Notes: generated by a model not told the origin, from the sequence alone. A stretch of DNA of 64,000 nt from Oxalobacteraceae bacterium (GCA_947448025.1 CANFLV010000008.1:80165-144164), one strand, 5' to 3'; positions 52,427 to 62,197 are shown, numbered from the stretch's first letter. Program-made: numbers and translations.

Positions 52427-52833
52427 CACATGCCGTCGCGCCACCGATCGATGTCGCCGTGGGTATTCTCATGCAGCCCAATGGCGATGTCCTGCTCGGC
52501 CAGCGACCCGCGGGTAAGCCCTATGCCGGCTACTGGGAATTCCCGGGCGGTAAAGTCGAAGCTGGCGAGGCCATCCTCGATGCGCTCAAGCGTGAGTTCG
52601 TCGAGGAACTCGGCATCGAGATCGTCAGCGCAGAACCTTGGTGCGGCGTCGAACATGTCTATCCGCATGCGCATGTGCGACTGCATTTCTACATCAGCCG
52701 TGAATGGCAGGGCGAACCGCAAAGTCTGGAAGGGCAAGCTTTTGCCTGGCAGGGTAGTGTCGCGGTGGCGCCCTTGCTGCCGGCGACAATTCCACTGATT
52801 GAATTTCTGGATATGCTCAGATATGAACAGTGA
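52423..52833 (+). CDS. NUDIX hydrolase, MutT-like (8-oxo-dGTPase)
   Basis: VAVGILMQPNGDVLLGQRPAGKPYAGYWEFPGGKVEAGEAILDALKREFVEELGIEI: Nudix box. Confidence 0.93.
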   Translation: MTHAVAPPIDVAVGILMQPNGDVLLGQRPAGKPYAGYWEFPGGKVEAGEAILDALKREFVEELGIEIVSAEPWCGVEHVYPHAHVRLHFYISREWQGEPQSLEGQAFAWQGSVAVAPLLPATIPLIEFLDMLRYEQ

Positions 52834-53512
52834 CATGAACGCAGAACCAGCACCGGCGCCCGCGCCAGAGAAATTCAGCCGCGCCAAAAACCGCGACCAG
52901 CTGCGCAGCGATATCACGGAGCAGGCCGTGCGCCTGTTTGCTGAGTGTGGCTATGAAGGCACGTCGATCGCATTGGTCGCCGAAAGCGCCGGCATCTCCA
53001 AGCAGAACCTGCTGTACTACTTTCCGAACAAGCTCGCGCTGTACCAGCATGTGCTCGATGAAGTGCTCGACGACTGGCTCGCGCGCATGAGTGCGCTTGA
53101 TGACGACAGTCAGGAACCGGCCGACCTGCTGCGCGCCTACATCAAAGCCAAGCTGCGCTTTTCAAGAGAAAAGCCCTGGGGTTCCCGCGTCTATGCGATG
53201 GAAGTCATCACCGGCGCGCGCGTCTATGCCTCGGCCATCAAAAAGCGCGTCGTGCCGGTGCTGCGCCAGGATATTGCCGTGTTTGAAAAGTGGATCGCCG
53301 CCGGCAAGATCGCGCCGATCGATCCCATGCACATGATGTTTGCGATCTGGGCCATGACCCAGTCGTATGCCGATTTTTCGGCGCAGATGGCGCTGGTGCT
53401 GAACCGCAAACAGCTCACGCGGCGTGACTTCGATGTCGCCGAGACAGTAATCGTCGACATGGTTCTGGCGGCCGTTCTGAAGACGGTCAAGGACGAGTCA
53501 ACGGAGGTCTAG
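52823..53512 (+). CDS. TetR-family regulator, RutR-like
   Basis: ITEQAVRLFAECGYEGTSIALVAESAGISKQNLLYYFPNKLALYQHVLDEVLDDWL; GKIAPIDPMHMMFAIWAMTQSYADF closely resembles the E. coli RutR sequence as I recall it. Start at ATG 52823. Confidence 0.85.
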   Translation: MNSDMNAEPAPAPAPEKFSRAKNRDQLRSDITEQAVRLFAECGYEGTSIALVAESAGISKQNLLYYFPNKLALYQHVLDEVLDDWLARMSALDDDSQEPADLLRAYIKAKLRFSREKPWGSRVYAMEVITGARVYASAIKKRVVPVLRQDIAVFEKWIAAGKIAPIDPMHMMFAIWAMTQSYADFSAQMALVLNRKQLTRRDFDVAETVIVDMVLAAVLKTVKDESTEV

Positions 53513-54504
53513 GGTGCTGCCAGCAGGTTTGCACAATACGCCTGATTAGCCTTACCTTCGACGGTGGCGCAATACAGTTTGTCGCCGGTAGTCGCCTCAA
53601 TTTTCGCCGGCGCCGGCAAGGGCGCCATCGGTGCCGCCCTCAATAGCGCATAGCGTGCATCCACCGCTGCTGGCAAGGCGCGTTCCCATGAACCATAGAC
53701 CGGATTGGGCAGGATGAACCAGCGCTGGCCAAAACGTGCGAGGTATTCTTTGTACGCTGCGTGGTCGCCATTGCGGCGCAGGGCATTGACGGTTTCGCCC
53801 GGCAGGATGTCTTTCAGGTCGTCGCCGAGCAGCATGACAATCCGGTAGGATTTCGCCAGCAAGGCGCGGCGTGAAGTCTTGTCGCTGGTCCAGTCGGGCT
53901 GTTCACCGAGCAGCAGATAAGCCGACGGATCACTGGCCCGCGCAAAGCCGTGCAGCGCCATGTTTTCCATTGTGTCTGTTTTCTCGGGACAGCTGGCCGG
54001 CGTGCTCTCGGTCGCTGGCTTATCGCAGCCGCGATTGGTCACATAAAATACCTTGATGCCCAATTTTTCAGCAGCGCGCGTGAAGGCCGCCGCGCCCGGA
54101 ATTTCCGGTGCACGTTTCATCCTGACCCAGGTGCGGAAATTCTCTTCCGAATAGCCCGCGCCCTGCTGCAAGGCCCAGCCTTCGTAGGCAGAATTGTCGA
54201 GTACGGTTTCGTCGATATCAAGGATCACAGCCGGCGGTAGTTTCGCATAGTGGCCGCGCTTTTCCTGCTCAATTGCCGCCGTGCCCGGCCGCAGTGCGGC
54301 GCGCAGCTGGCTGGTCGCGGTCTTGTAGATCTGTTCGGTCGAATACTGGAATTCGGCTGCGCGCTGCACCCATAGCGTGGCCATGAGTATTTCGCGCTGA
54401 GTGAGTGGGCTGGCTGCCTGTGCGACGGTGCAGAAGGACAGTAGCAAGCCGCACAAGGTGCGCTGGAATTTTGACATCGACCAAGCTTCAAAAACAGGTT
54501 GCAT
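53509..54504 (-). CDS. HAD-superfamily acid phosphatase, lipoprotein e(P4)-type 5'-nucleotidase-like
   Basis: AVILDIDETVLDNSAYEGWALQ, EIPGAAAFTRAAEKLGIKVFYVTNRGC, RIVMLLGDDLKDI. Start may be MSKF at 54477. Confidence 0.85.
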   Translation of the reverse strand: MQPVFEAWSMSKFQRTLCGLLLSFCTVAQAASPLTQREILMATLWVQRAAEFQYSTEQIYKTATSQLRAALRPGTAAIEQEKRGHYAKLPPAVILDIDETVLDNSAYEGWALQQGAGYSEENFRTWVRMKRAPEIPGAAAFTRAAEKLGIKVFYVTNRGCDKPATESTPASCPEKTDTMENMALHGFARASDPSAYLLLGEQPDWTSDKTSRRALLAKSYRIVMLLGDDLKDILPGETVNALRRNGDHAAYKEYLARFGQRWFILPNPVYGSWERALPAAVDARYALLRAAPMAPLPAPAKIEATTGDKLYCATVEGKANQAYCANLLAAP

Positions 54505-54522
54505 GAACGGACTCAGAAAAAA

Positions 54523-54936
54523 TCAATCTGCAAATGGCTCAAGATAAAACGCATGCGGTAGCTGTTCGCCGGCGGTCGTGTGCATGACGGCGCCATGCAG
54601 GTTCGTCAGAATCACGCTCAGCTCGGGGCCGCCGAGTTCGATCATCACCTGACGGCAGGCGCCGCAAGGCGCGATCGGTCCTTCGGTGTCGCCGGTGACC
54701 GCGATAGCGCTGAAATCATTACGCTTGTAGCCGGCTGCGACCGCGCTGAAAAGGGCAGTGCGCTCGGCACAATTGCACAGGCCATAGGAAGCGTTCTCCA
54801 CATTACAGCCATGGAAAATTTTTCCGTCACGGCACAGCAAGGCGGCGCCGACGAGGAATTTCGAATACGGGGCATAGGCGCGCAGTCGCGCTAGCTTCGC
54901 TTCGGCGATCAATTGGTCGTGATTTTCTTGATGCAT
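54523..54936 (-). CDS. cdd: cytidine deaminase
   Basis: AYAPYSKFLVGAALLCRDGKIFHGCNVENASYGLCNCAERTALFSA, GPIAPCGACRQVMIEL; start MHQENHD preceded by GAGGAG. Confidence 0.94.
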   Translation of the reverse strand: MHQENHDQLIAEAKLARLRAYAPYSKFLVGAALLCRDGKIFHGCNVENASYGLCNCAERTALFSAVAAGYKRNDFSAIAVTGDTEGPIAPCGACRQVMIELGGPELSVILTNLHGAVMHTTAGEQLPHAFYLEPFAD

Positions 54937-54965
54937 GGTGATCTCCTCAGATTGATTGGAAAATG

Positions 54966-56240
54966 TCAGGCGAGGCTGAGGAACAAGCCGGCCAGCGTGG
55001 CGCTCATCAAGTTCGACAAGGTCGCCGCTATCACGACGCGCACGCCAAATCGCGCAACTTCGGAACGGCGCTCGGGCGCGACCGCACTGAAGGCGCCGGT
55101 CATGATGGCGATCGACGAAAAATTCGCAAAACCGCACAGCGCAAACGAGAGGATGGCCAGTGTTTTCGCATCCAGCACGGCCAAGCCGGCCGCTTTGACC
55201 ACCGCTGCATCTTGCAGATAAGGCGCGAGGCCGACATAGGCGACAAATTCATTGAGGATCAATTTCTGGCCGATGAAATTACCTGCCAGCGCCGCATTTT
55301 CCCAAGGCACGCCGATCATGTAAGCCAGCGGCGAGAAGGCCAGGCCGAGCAGGGTTTCCAGGTTCATGCCGGGAAAGCCGAGCACGCCGGCAATGCCGCC
55401 GACGAGACCGTTCATCATCGCGATCAGGCCGACGAAAGCGATCAGCATTGCGCCTACAGACACGGCGATTTTCAAGCCGACGGTCGCACCCGAGGCCGCT
55501 GCTTCAATCAGGTTCGCGGGACGGTGCTCATCAAAGCCGATATCGCCGATGACGACGGTGCTCGGCGCCGTATTCGGGCAAATGATCTTGGCAAACAGCA
55601 GCCCGCCCGGTACTGCCATGAAGGACGCGGCCAGCAGGTATTCCATTTTCACGCCCAAGCCGGCATAACCGGCCAGCACTGAGCCGGCAACCGCGGCCAT
55701 GCCGCTGGTCATGACGGCGAATAATTCCGGACCGCTCATTTGCTTTGTGAAGGGTTTGACCAGCGCCGGCAATTCGCTCTGGCCGACGAAAATCGTGGTC
55801 ACGGCGGAGAAGGCTTCGATCTTGGTCACGCCGATGAGTTTGTGCAGGGCGCTGCCGATGATGATGACGATCCAGCGCATGATGCCGAGGTAATACAGCA
55901 CGGAGACCAGCGCCGTGACGAAAATGATCATAGGTAAAACGCGCAGGCCAAAGATGAAGCCGCCGCCGCCAAACAGCGTGAACATCTTCGCATCGACGAG
56001 GCCGCCGAACATGAAGGAAATGCCCTGGTTACCGTAATCGAGAACGTGATTCACGGCTTGCGCCACACCCGACAGCAGCTGCTTGCCCGCAGGCACGAAC
56101 AGGATCAGCGCGCCGATGGCTACTTGCAGCAGCAGTGCGCTGATCACAGTGCGGCGGTCAATGGCCGTTCGATTTGTCGAGAATACATAAGCGATCAGCA
56201 ACAACATCAGGATGCCGGACAGGCTGCGAAGAATTTCCAT
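54966..56240 (-). CDS. concentrative nucleoside transporter (NupC/CNT family)
   Basis: GVAQAVNHVLDYGNQGISFMFGGL, FVGQSELPALVKPFTKQMSGPELFAVMTSGMAAVAGSVLAGYAGLGVKMEYLLAASFMAVPGGLLFAKI, ALCGFANFSSIAIMTGAFSAVAPERR. Confidence 0.95.
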   Translation of the reverse strand: MEILRSLSGILMLLLIAYVFSTNRTAIDRRTVISALLLQVAIGALILFVPAGKQLLSGVAQAVNHVLDYGNQGISFMFGGLVDAKMFTLFGGGGFIFGLRVLPMIIFVTALVSVLYYLGIMRWIVIIIGSALHKLIGVTKIEAFSAVTTIFVGQSELPALVKPFTKQMSGPELFAVMTSGMAAVAGSVLAGYAGLGVKMEYLLAASFMAVPGGLLFAKIICPNTAPSTVVIGDIGFDEHRPANLIEAAASGATVGLKIAVSVGAMLIAFVGLIAMMNGLVGGIAGVLGFPGMNLETLLGLAFSPLAYMIGVPWENAALAGNFIGQKLILNEFVAYVGLAPYLQDAAVVKAAGLAVLDAKTLAILSFALCGFANFSSIAIMTGAFSAVAPERRSEVARFGVRVVIAATLSNLMSATLAGLFLSLA

Positions 56241-56371
56241 CGGTCTTGATCTTTCCAAAAATGAGATTGGCGGCTTTTCCTTGCATCCCGGCACAATGCA
56301 AGCAAGGTAGCCGAATCATACATTTCTGTGGATCAACTTCGATAGTCTTTGCTGAAAAAAGCCAGTCCGAT

Positions 56372-56387
56372 CTGACCGATTGGTCAA
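56372..56387. promoter_or_regulatory. RutR-box-like palindrome CTGACCGATTGGTCAA
   Basis: Matches TTGACCAnnTGGTCAA at 12 of 14 defined positions; in the divergent intergenic region between nupC-like and TonB receptor genes. Confidence 0.5.
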
Positions 56388-56728
56388 ATGGCTGGTAACA
56401 GGCAGATACGGGTTGAACTGAGTCGCGCCTTGAATTGGTGCATTACGCAATTTTTGCAATGAATCGCACTATGGTTGCGCATCAAACCAGGGACTTTGGC
56501 GAAAGATCTGTTGAGTTTTTGCAACATTAATTATGTATGTAATAAAGCTGTCGCATCAACACATCACAATTGCGGCTTGCAACAACCATAATCTGAACGA
56601 AAGTGTAAAATTCCGTTTCCAAATGGAAATGTCGGGCATGTAGTTTGCTTATCGACAACCAATATAGATAATCAGCAAGAAGAATCATTAGCAAAAATAA
56701 TTAACCACGTAATCACAGGGAGTGCTCC

Positions 56729-59083
56729 ATGCAGCAAAAGAAACCTCGGGATCAGAAATTCCCGACCCGTCTGACCATGATCGCCGTTGCGGTCCTCAGC
56801 ATGTCGAGCGCGTATGCTCAGAATGCACCGCAGGTAAATGATTCCGGCGCACAAGTGACGATCACTGGCGCGAAGTTGGGCATGGGTTTGATGGTGCAAG
56901 AAGATGCGCCTAAAGCACGTTCGACCATTACTGCCGAAGAATTGGCAAAACAGCGTCCAACAGGTAACGCTTATGCAGCGCTTGAGTTGCTGCCAGCGGT
57001 TAACAGCTTCAACTACGATGCAACCGGCCTGTTCGGCGGCGGCCTGACCCTGCGTGGCTTTAATAGCGACCAGATCGGTGCCACCATCAACGGCGTGCCA
57101 GTCAATGACTCCGGTAACTTCGCTGTGTATCCACAAGAATATGTTGACCAGGAAAACACTTGCTCGCAATTCGTGACCCAGGGTTCGACCGATGTTGATT
57201 CGCCGCAAGTTGGCGCCACCGGTGGTAACTTCGGTATCGTTACTTGCGCGCCTGAAAAGACACGTCGTTTCCGCGTTGCGCAAACGATCGGTACCTTGAA
57301 CCTGTCGCGCACTTTCATGCGTTACGACACGGGCGTCTTGCCAAACACAAATACTCGTCTGTTCATTTCCGGCTCGCATTCGCAAGCCGACAAATGGAAG
57401 GGTGAAGGCGGCGCGAAGCGTGATCACCTCGACGCTGGCTTCCTGACTGAATTCGATAAATTCAATTACATCCAGGGTACCTTCCTGTACAACCGTGCGG
57501 TCAACAACAATATCAACAGCATCTCTGTTGCTGATATGAACAAGTACGGTTACGAGTACGACTTCGGTACTGTGTTCCCAGGACATGCAGCGGCAGTCAA
57601 GGGCGTGGCAAACGTTGACGTAGCACCGTCACCGCAGTTCTACAAATTGGCATTGAATCCGTTTGAAAACATCGTTGCCTCTGCTACGGCGAAATTCCGT
57701 ATTGGCGAGAACACGGATATCAAGGTCGTTCCCTATTTCTGGTACGGCTTTGGCACAGGTGGCGTGCAACAGCGTCTGCAAGCTGAAAACGCCTTCCTCG
57801 ATAAGGTTACCGGCAAGCTCACAGGCACAGTTGACCTCAATGGCGACGGCGATTTCCTCGATAAAGTTATCGTGGCAAACTCGAGCGTGACCAAGACCCA
57901 GCGTCCAGGCATGACCGCATCCGTCACGCACACCATCGATAATCACCAGATCCTCGGTGGTTTCTGGTTCGAGCGCGCAGAGCATCGTCAAACTGGCCCG
58001 ATGGTTGGTGTCGACAATGGCGGCAATCCGGTTGACCAATGGTTGAAAGATGGCCAGATCAACCGTGCTGACGGCACACCATTTGAGTCGCGCGACCAGA
58101 AGACTATCAGTACTGCTTATCAAGTGTTCCTGCAAGATACAGTCAACCTGATGAACGACAAGCTCGTCGTCAACGTCGGCGTTCGTGCACCAACGATCAA
58201 GCGTGACTTCACGAACTATGCCAACGAAGGTTCGGTCTACAATTACAATATCCAGCGCACTTATACGGATATCCTGCCGCAGTTGGGTGCACGTTACCAG
58301 TTGACGAACACTAGCCAGTTCTTTGCCAGCCTGGCCAAGAACATGAAAGCGCCGGCAAACTTCGTGTACCAAACTTCGACTTTCACCAGCACTTTCCAGC
58401 CGATTTGGGCTAGCGACGTGAAGGCTGAAACTTCTCTGAGCCTCGACATTGGCTACCGTTACCAGGGCAAGGATTTCACTTCTCAGGTTACCGTGTACCG
58501 TTCGGACTTCAAGGATCGCATGGCAACTGCCTATGATCCAACAACGACCCTTAGCACCACTGTCAATGCCGGCCGTGTGAAGAGTAATGGTTTTGAAGTT
58601 GAAATCGGTAACACACCGGTGGATGGCTGGTCTGCTTATGGCTCGCTGGGTTATAACAACAGCGTCATTCAAGGTGACTTGCGCGTCGGTGCGACAGCCA
58701 CTTTGCCTACAGTGGACCGCGCCTTCCCATTGACACCAATGTGGAAAGCTGGCTTCTCGACGCAATATGAAACTGGTGTTTGGTACACCCGCTTCAAGAC
58801 TAACTTCGTTGGTACACAAAAAGCGACTCTGACGAACGACGAGGAAGTGCCGAAGTACATGATTTCCGGCGTCGACATGGGTTACCAGTTGCCAGACACA
58901 GGTTTCTTCAAGAAGCCGACACTGCGCGGCAGCATCAGCAACCTGTTTAATACCCAGTATCGCAATCCGTCATCGCAGTCTGTGACGAATGCACTCGCCT
59001 ACCCAGGCGTGACAGCGAAGACGGTGTTCTACTACATGGGTGCACCACGTGCCATATCGTTGACACTGCAATCGGATTTCTAA
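56729..59083 (+). CDS. TonB-dependent receptor
   Basis: Signal peptide; KARSTITAEELAKQRPTGNAYAALELLPAVNSFNYDATGLFGGGLTLRGFNSDQIGATINGVPVND plug; C-terminal Phe-type end ISLTLQSDF. Confidence 0.93.
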   Translation: MQQKKPRDQKFPTRLTMIAVAVLSMSSAYAQNAPQVNDSGAQVTITGAKLGMGLMVQEDAPKARSTITAEELAKQRPTGNAYAALELLPAVNSFNYDATGLFGGGLTLRGFNSDQIGATINGVPVNDSGNFAVYPQEYVDQENTCSQFVTQGSTDVDSPQVGATGGNFGIVTCAPEKTRRFRVAQTIGTLNLSRTFMRYDTGVLPNTNTRLFISGSHSQADKWKGEGGAKRDHLDAGFLTEFDKFNYIQGTFLYNRAVNNNINSISVADMNKYGYEYDFGTVFPGHAAAVKGVANVDVAPSPQFYKLALNPFENIVASATAKFRIGENTDIKVVPYFWYGFGTGGVQQRLQAENAFLDKVTGKLTGTVDLNGDGDFLDKVIVANSSVTKTQRPGMTASVTHTIDNHQILGGFWFERAEHRQTGPMVGVDNGGNPVDQWLKDGQINRADGTPFESRDQKTISTAYQVFLQDTVNLMNDKLVVNVGVRAPTIKRDFTNYANEGSVYNYNIQRTYTDILPQLGARYQLTNTSQFFASLAKNMKAPANFVYQTSTFTSTFQPIWASDVKAETSLSLDIGYRYQGKDFTSQVTVYRSDFKDRMATAYDPTTTLSTTVNAGRVKSNGFEVEIGNTPVDGWSAYGSLGYNNSVIQGDLRVGATATLPTVDRAFPLTPMWKAGFSTQYETGVWYTRFKTNFVGTQKATLTNDEEVPKYMISGVDMGYQLPDTGFFKKPTLRGSISNLFNTQYRNPSSQSVTNALAYPGVTAKTVFYYMGAPRAISLTLQSDF

Positions 59084-59141
59084 TCCACGACGCGGCCATC
59101 ATTTTGTGACGGCCGCAGCGCTGCAGTATCTTGAGTAAAAG

Positions 59142-59170
59142 ATACGCCGGCCACGCCGGCGTATTTTTTT
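59142..59170 (+). terminator. rho-independent terminator after TonB receptor gene
   Basis: ATACGCCGGC-cac-GCCGGCGTAT followed by T7. Confidence 0.9.
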
Positions 59171-59249
59171 GCCTGAATATTTTGTCATTGCATTTTTGAA
59201 TGATTTTTTAATGTAATGTGCTTCCTCCCTGTATCTCTATGGTGAATTC

Positions 59250-60953
59250 ATGCGTTTTTCAATGATCAAACCTGTGCTGTTGGCGCTCGCAATTTGTCTC
59301 AGCGTAAATGGCTGCGCCACGCGCGCCTTGGCGCCGGTTGAAGTCAATCTCGTCGCCATCAATGATTTCCATGGCCAGCTCGAAGCGCATGACAAAACCT
59401 ATGCTTTCAAGGGCGAGCCGAAACGCACGATTCGCGTAGGCGGCATCGACACCCTGGGCGGCGCACTGAAAGCCTGGCGTGCTGAAGATCCACAGCTACT
59501 GCTGGTGGGTGCTGGCGACTTGCTCGGTGCGACGCCGGCGATGTCCTCCATGTGGGCCGACGAGCCAACGGTGGAGGCGATGAACCTGCTCGGCTTGCGC
59601 CTGAGTTCAGTCGGCAATCATGAATTCGATCGTGGCACGGCTGAACTGCTGCGCCAGCAAAACGGCGGCTGTGTCTCGCCCAGTCCTGGTAAGGCTTGTA
59701 AATTACGCGCACAATTTGGCGGCGCCCAATTTGCCTATCTGTCGGCTAACGTCGTCGATGCCATCACCGGCACGCCGCTGCTGCCGCCGTATCGCATTGA
59801 AGAAGTCAAGGGCGTGCGCATTGCCTTTATCGGCGCCGTGCTGCGCAATACCGAGCAAATGGTCTCGCCAGCGGGCATTGCCAGCGTCCGATTCCTGGAT
59901 GAAGTCGCCAGCATCAATCGCTGGGCTGCGGAAATCCGCAAACAGGATGTTGCTACCATCGTGTTGCTGATCCATGAAGGCGGCACAACCGATGAGCAAT
60001 TCGACCAGGTCGACTGTTCCCGTCTGAAAGGCCCGATCGTTGATATCGTCAAGGCGCTCGATCCGGCAATTCGTCTCGTCATCAGTGCACATTCGCATCA
60101 AGGCTACCAGTGCAAGATCGATGGCCGCACCGTGACGCAGGCGGAGTCCTTTGGTCATGTCTTGACGCGCATCAAATTGAGCATCGATCCGCAGTCACGC
60201 AGCGTGGCTGATATCGAGGTGCGCAATGTGCTGATGGAGCAGGGGCGCTTTGCAGCCGATCCGCTGCTCGCCACATTGCTGGCGGAAGTCAAAGGACGCA
60301 GTGAGGTCGTGCTGCAGCGGCCGGTCGCGCGGCTGGCCGTGCCGCGCATCAGTGATGTGCTCGACGCTGCCGGTGAGTCACCATTGGGCGATATTGCTAC
60401 CGATGCGCAGCTCGCGGCGACCCGCGCACTCGGCGCGCAGCTGGTCTTCATCAACCATAAAAGCCTGCGCGGTGAACTCGTCGGCAGTCTTGATGGCGCC
60501 AGCTATAGCGCGACTTACGCGCAGGTCGCCGTGACTCATCCTTACGGCAATACGCTGGTGCTGATGACGCTCACGGGCGCACAAATCCGCGCCGTGCTCG
60601 AGCAGCAAAACTGGCTCGCCAGCGAAAGCAGCGGCGGACGTCGCATGCTGCAGGTCTCGGACGGCTTCAGTTATCGCTGGGACGCGCAGCGTGCTGCCGG
60701 CAGCCGCGTTGTTCCAGGCTCGATGCAGCTCAATGGCGCGGCCATGGCGGACCAGCAGTCGTATCGCATCGCCATCAATAATTTCATCGCACAGGGCGGT
60801 GACGGCTTTACCGTGTTCAAGGAGGGCACTGCGCTTCTTGACACTGGCATACTCGATCTCGACGCCTTGCTCAATTATCTGGCCGCGCGCGAACGTGCTG
60901 GCATACCGGTCGGTAGCGAGAAGTCGGCCGGACGTATCATTCACCGTCATTAA
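59250..60953 (+). CDS. bifunctional metallophosphatase/5'-nucleotidase, secreted lipoprotein-like
   Basis: VNLVAINDFHGQLEAH, SVGNHEFDRGTAELL, SAHSHQGYQC, AINNFIAQGGDGFTVFKEG. Confidence 0.92.
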   Translation: MRFSMIKPVLLALAICLSVNGCATRALAPVEVNLVAINDFHGQLEAHDKTYAFKGEPKRTIRVGGIDTLGGALKAWRAEDPQLLLVGAGDLLGATPAMSSMWADEPTVEAMNLLGLRLSSVGNHEFDRGTAELLRQQNGGCVSPSPGKACKLRAQFGGAQFAYLSANVVDAITGTPLLPPYRIEEVKGVRIAFIGAVLRNTEQMVSPAGIASVRFLDEVASINRWAAEIRKQDVATIVLLIHEGGTTDEQFDQVDCSRLKGPIVDIVKALDPAIRLVISAHSHQGYQCKIDGRTVTQAESFGHVLTRIKLSIDPQSRSVADIEVRNVLMEQGRFAADPLLATLLAEVKGRSEVVLQRPVARLAVPRISDVLDAAGESPLGDIATDAQLAATRALGAQLVFINHKSLRGELVGSLDGASYSATYAQVAVTHPYGNTLVLMTLTGAQIRAVLEQQNWLASESSGGRRMLQVSDGFSYRWDAQRAAGSRVVPGSMQLNGAAMADQQSYRIAINNFIAQGGDGFTVFKEGTALLDTGILDLDALLNYLAARERAGIPVGSEKSAGRIIHRH

Positions 60954-60977
60954 AATAGTTTAGGGAGGAAGTGGTTC

Positions 60978-62000
60978 ATGAAGCGATTCGCAGTAGCACT
61001 CTGTTTGACCGGTACGCTCATCAGTGGCAATGCGCTGGCCTGGGGCGACAATGGCCACCGCGCGATCGGCGCAATGGCAGACCGTCTGCTGGTCGGCACG
61101 CATGCCCAGGCGCGCATCGCCGCGATTCTGCAGCCCGGCGAAACGCTGGAATTGGCGTCCATCTGGGCTGATTGTGTCAAGAGCAAGGCAGGCTCGTTTT
61201 GCGGTCCGCAATCGCAGGAAATGCGCGACTATATCGAGGCCAATCCCAAGCATACGGAATATCATTACACCGATGTCCCGGTGCAGGACAACGCGTATCG
61301 TGCCGGTAGCGCAGGCACCACCGATCACGACATCGTGCAACTGATGCAGCAGGCCATCGCCGTGCTGCAGGGACATGATGACTCCAAGGTGAATCCGAAC
61401 CGGCTCACGCCGCGTCAGGCGCTGCTGCTGCTGGCGCATCTCGCCAGCGATATCCATCAACCCCTGCATGTCGGCGCCTTGTACGTCGACAAGAACGACC
61501 ACATCGTCGTGCCGGCATCGAATGCTGAGATTGATAACGTCAATATTTTTGACCTGGCAGGTGGCAACGGTCTGTTCTTTGCTGATCCGTCCTACGATCG
61601 CGCACCCTATCCGAACCAGCCTATACGCAAGCAAAACCTGCATGCTTTCTGGGATCACAGCACAGTCGAGATGGTATTCAAGCGGGTTGGCGTGAGTTCG
61701 CCAGACGCGTTCGCACAAAAAGCCCTGGCCGGAAAGCTGCCCGCTTATGCCTTGCGTGGTGCGGTCGACAGCTGGCCCGTGCAACTGGCTGACGATGCCT
61801 TGGCGCTATCCAGGCTTGCGCACGCACCGCTCAAGCTGGGCGAGCGTACGTCCAGTGTGGACAGCAAGGGAGTGACCCATTTTAACTGGGCGCTTACGGC
61901 GCCGGATGATTACCGGGATTTCGCAGAAAAGTTGGCCGAGTCCCAGCTCGTGCGAGGCGGCTATCGCTTCGCCGCCATGCTGCAGCAAATCTGGCCGTGA
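60978..62000 (+). CDS. S1/P1 nuclease
   Basis: ALAWGDNGHRAIGAMAD, ASIWADCVKSKAGSF, YHYTDVPVQ, LLAHLASDIHQPLHVG, NLHAFWDHSTVEMVF. Confidence 0.94.
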   Translation: MKRFAVALCLTGTLISGNALAWGDNGHRAIGAMADRLLVGTHAQARIAAILQPGETLELASIWADCVKSKAGSFCGPQSQEMRDYIEANPKHTEYHYTDVPVQDNAYRAGSAGTTDHDIVQLMQQAIAVLQGHDDSKVNPNRLTPRQALLLLAHLASDIHQPLHVGALYVDKNDHIVVPASNAEIDNVNIFDLAGGNGLFFADPSYDRAPYPNQPIRKQNLHAFWDHSTVEMVFKRVGVSSPDAFAQKALAGKLPAYALRGAVDSWPVQLADDALALSRLAHAPLKLGERTSSVDSKGVTHFNWALTAPDDYRDFAEKLAESQLVRGGYRFAAMLQQIWP

Positions 62001-62007
62001 TCTGAAG

Positions 62008-62187
62008 TCAGGCCGCATCCTCATCAAGGTCTTCCGGCGGATTTACCGCCGGGACGACGTACTTTTCCTCGGCCCAGGCGCCCAGATCGATTTGCTTGCA
62101 GCGGTTGGAACAGAAGGGCCGGAACTTGTTCAGTTCGGTCCATTCGACTTTGGCCTGACAAGTCGGGCAGTCAACGATTAAAGCCAT
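62008..62187 (-). CDS. yacG: DNA gyrase inhibitor YacG
   Basis: Manual translation: MALIVDCPTCQAKVEWTELNKFRPFCSNRCKQIDLGAWAEEKYVVPAVNPPEDLDEDAA*. Zinc C-x2-C...C-x3-C pattern. Just 59 aa, so missing from the ORF track. Confidence 0.95.
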   Translation of the reverse strand: MALIVDCPTCQAKVEWTELNKFRPFCSNRCKQIDLGAWAEEKYVVPAVNPPEDLDEDAA

Positions 62188-62197
62188 GGTTCGGGAA

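Noticed and set aside
57629-58819. 396-aa minus-strand ORF antisense to the TonB receptor
   Set aside because: Shadow ORF; the sense strand carries an unambiguous TonB receptor.
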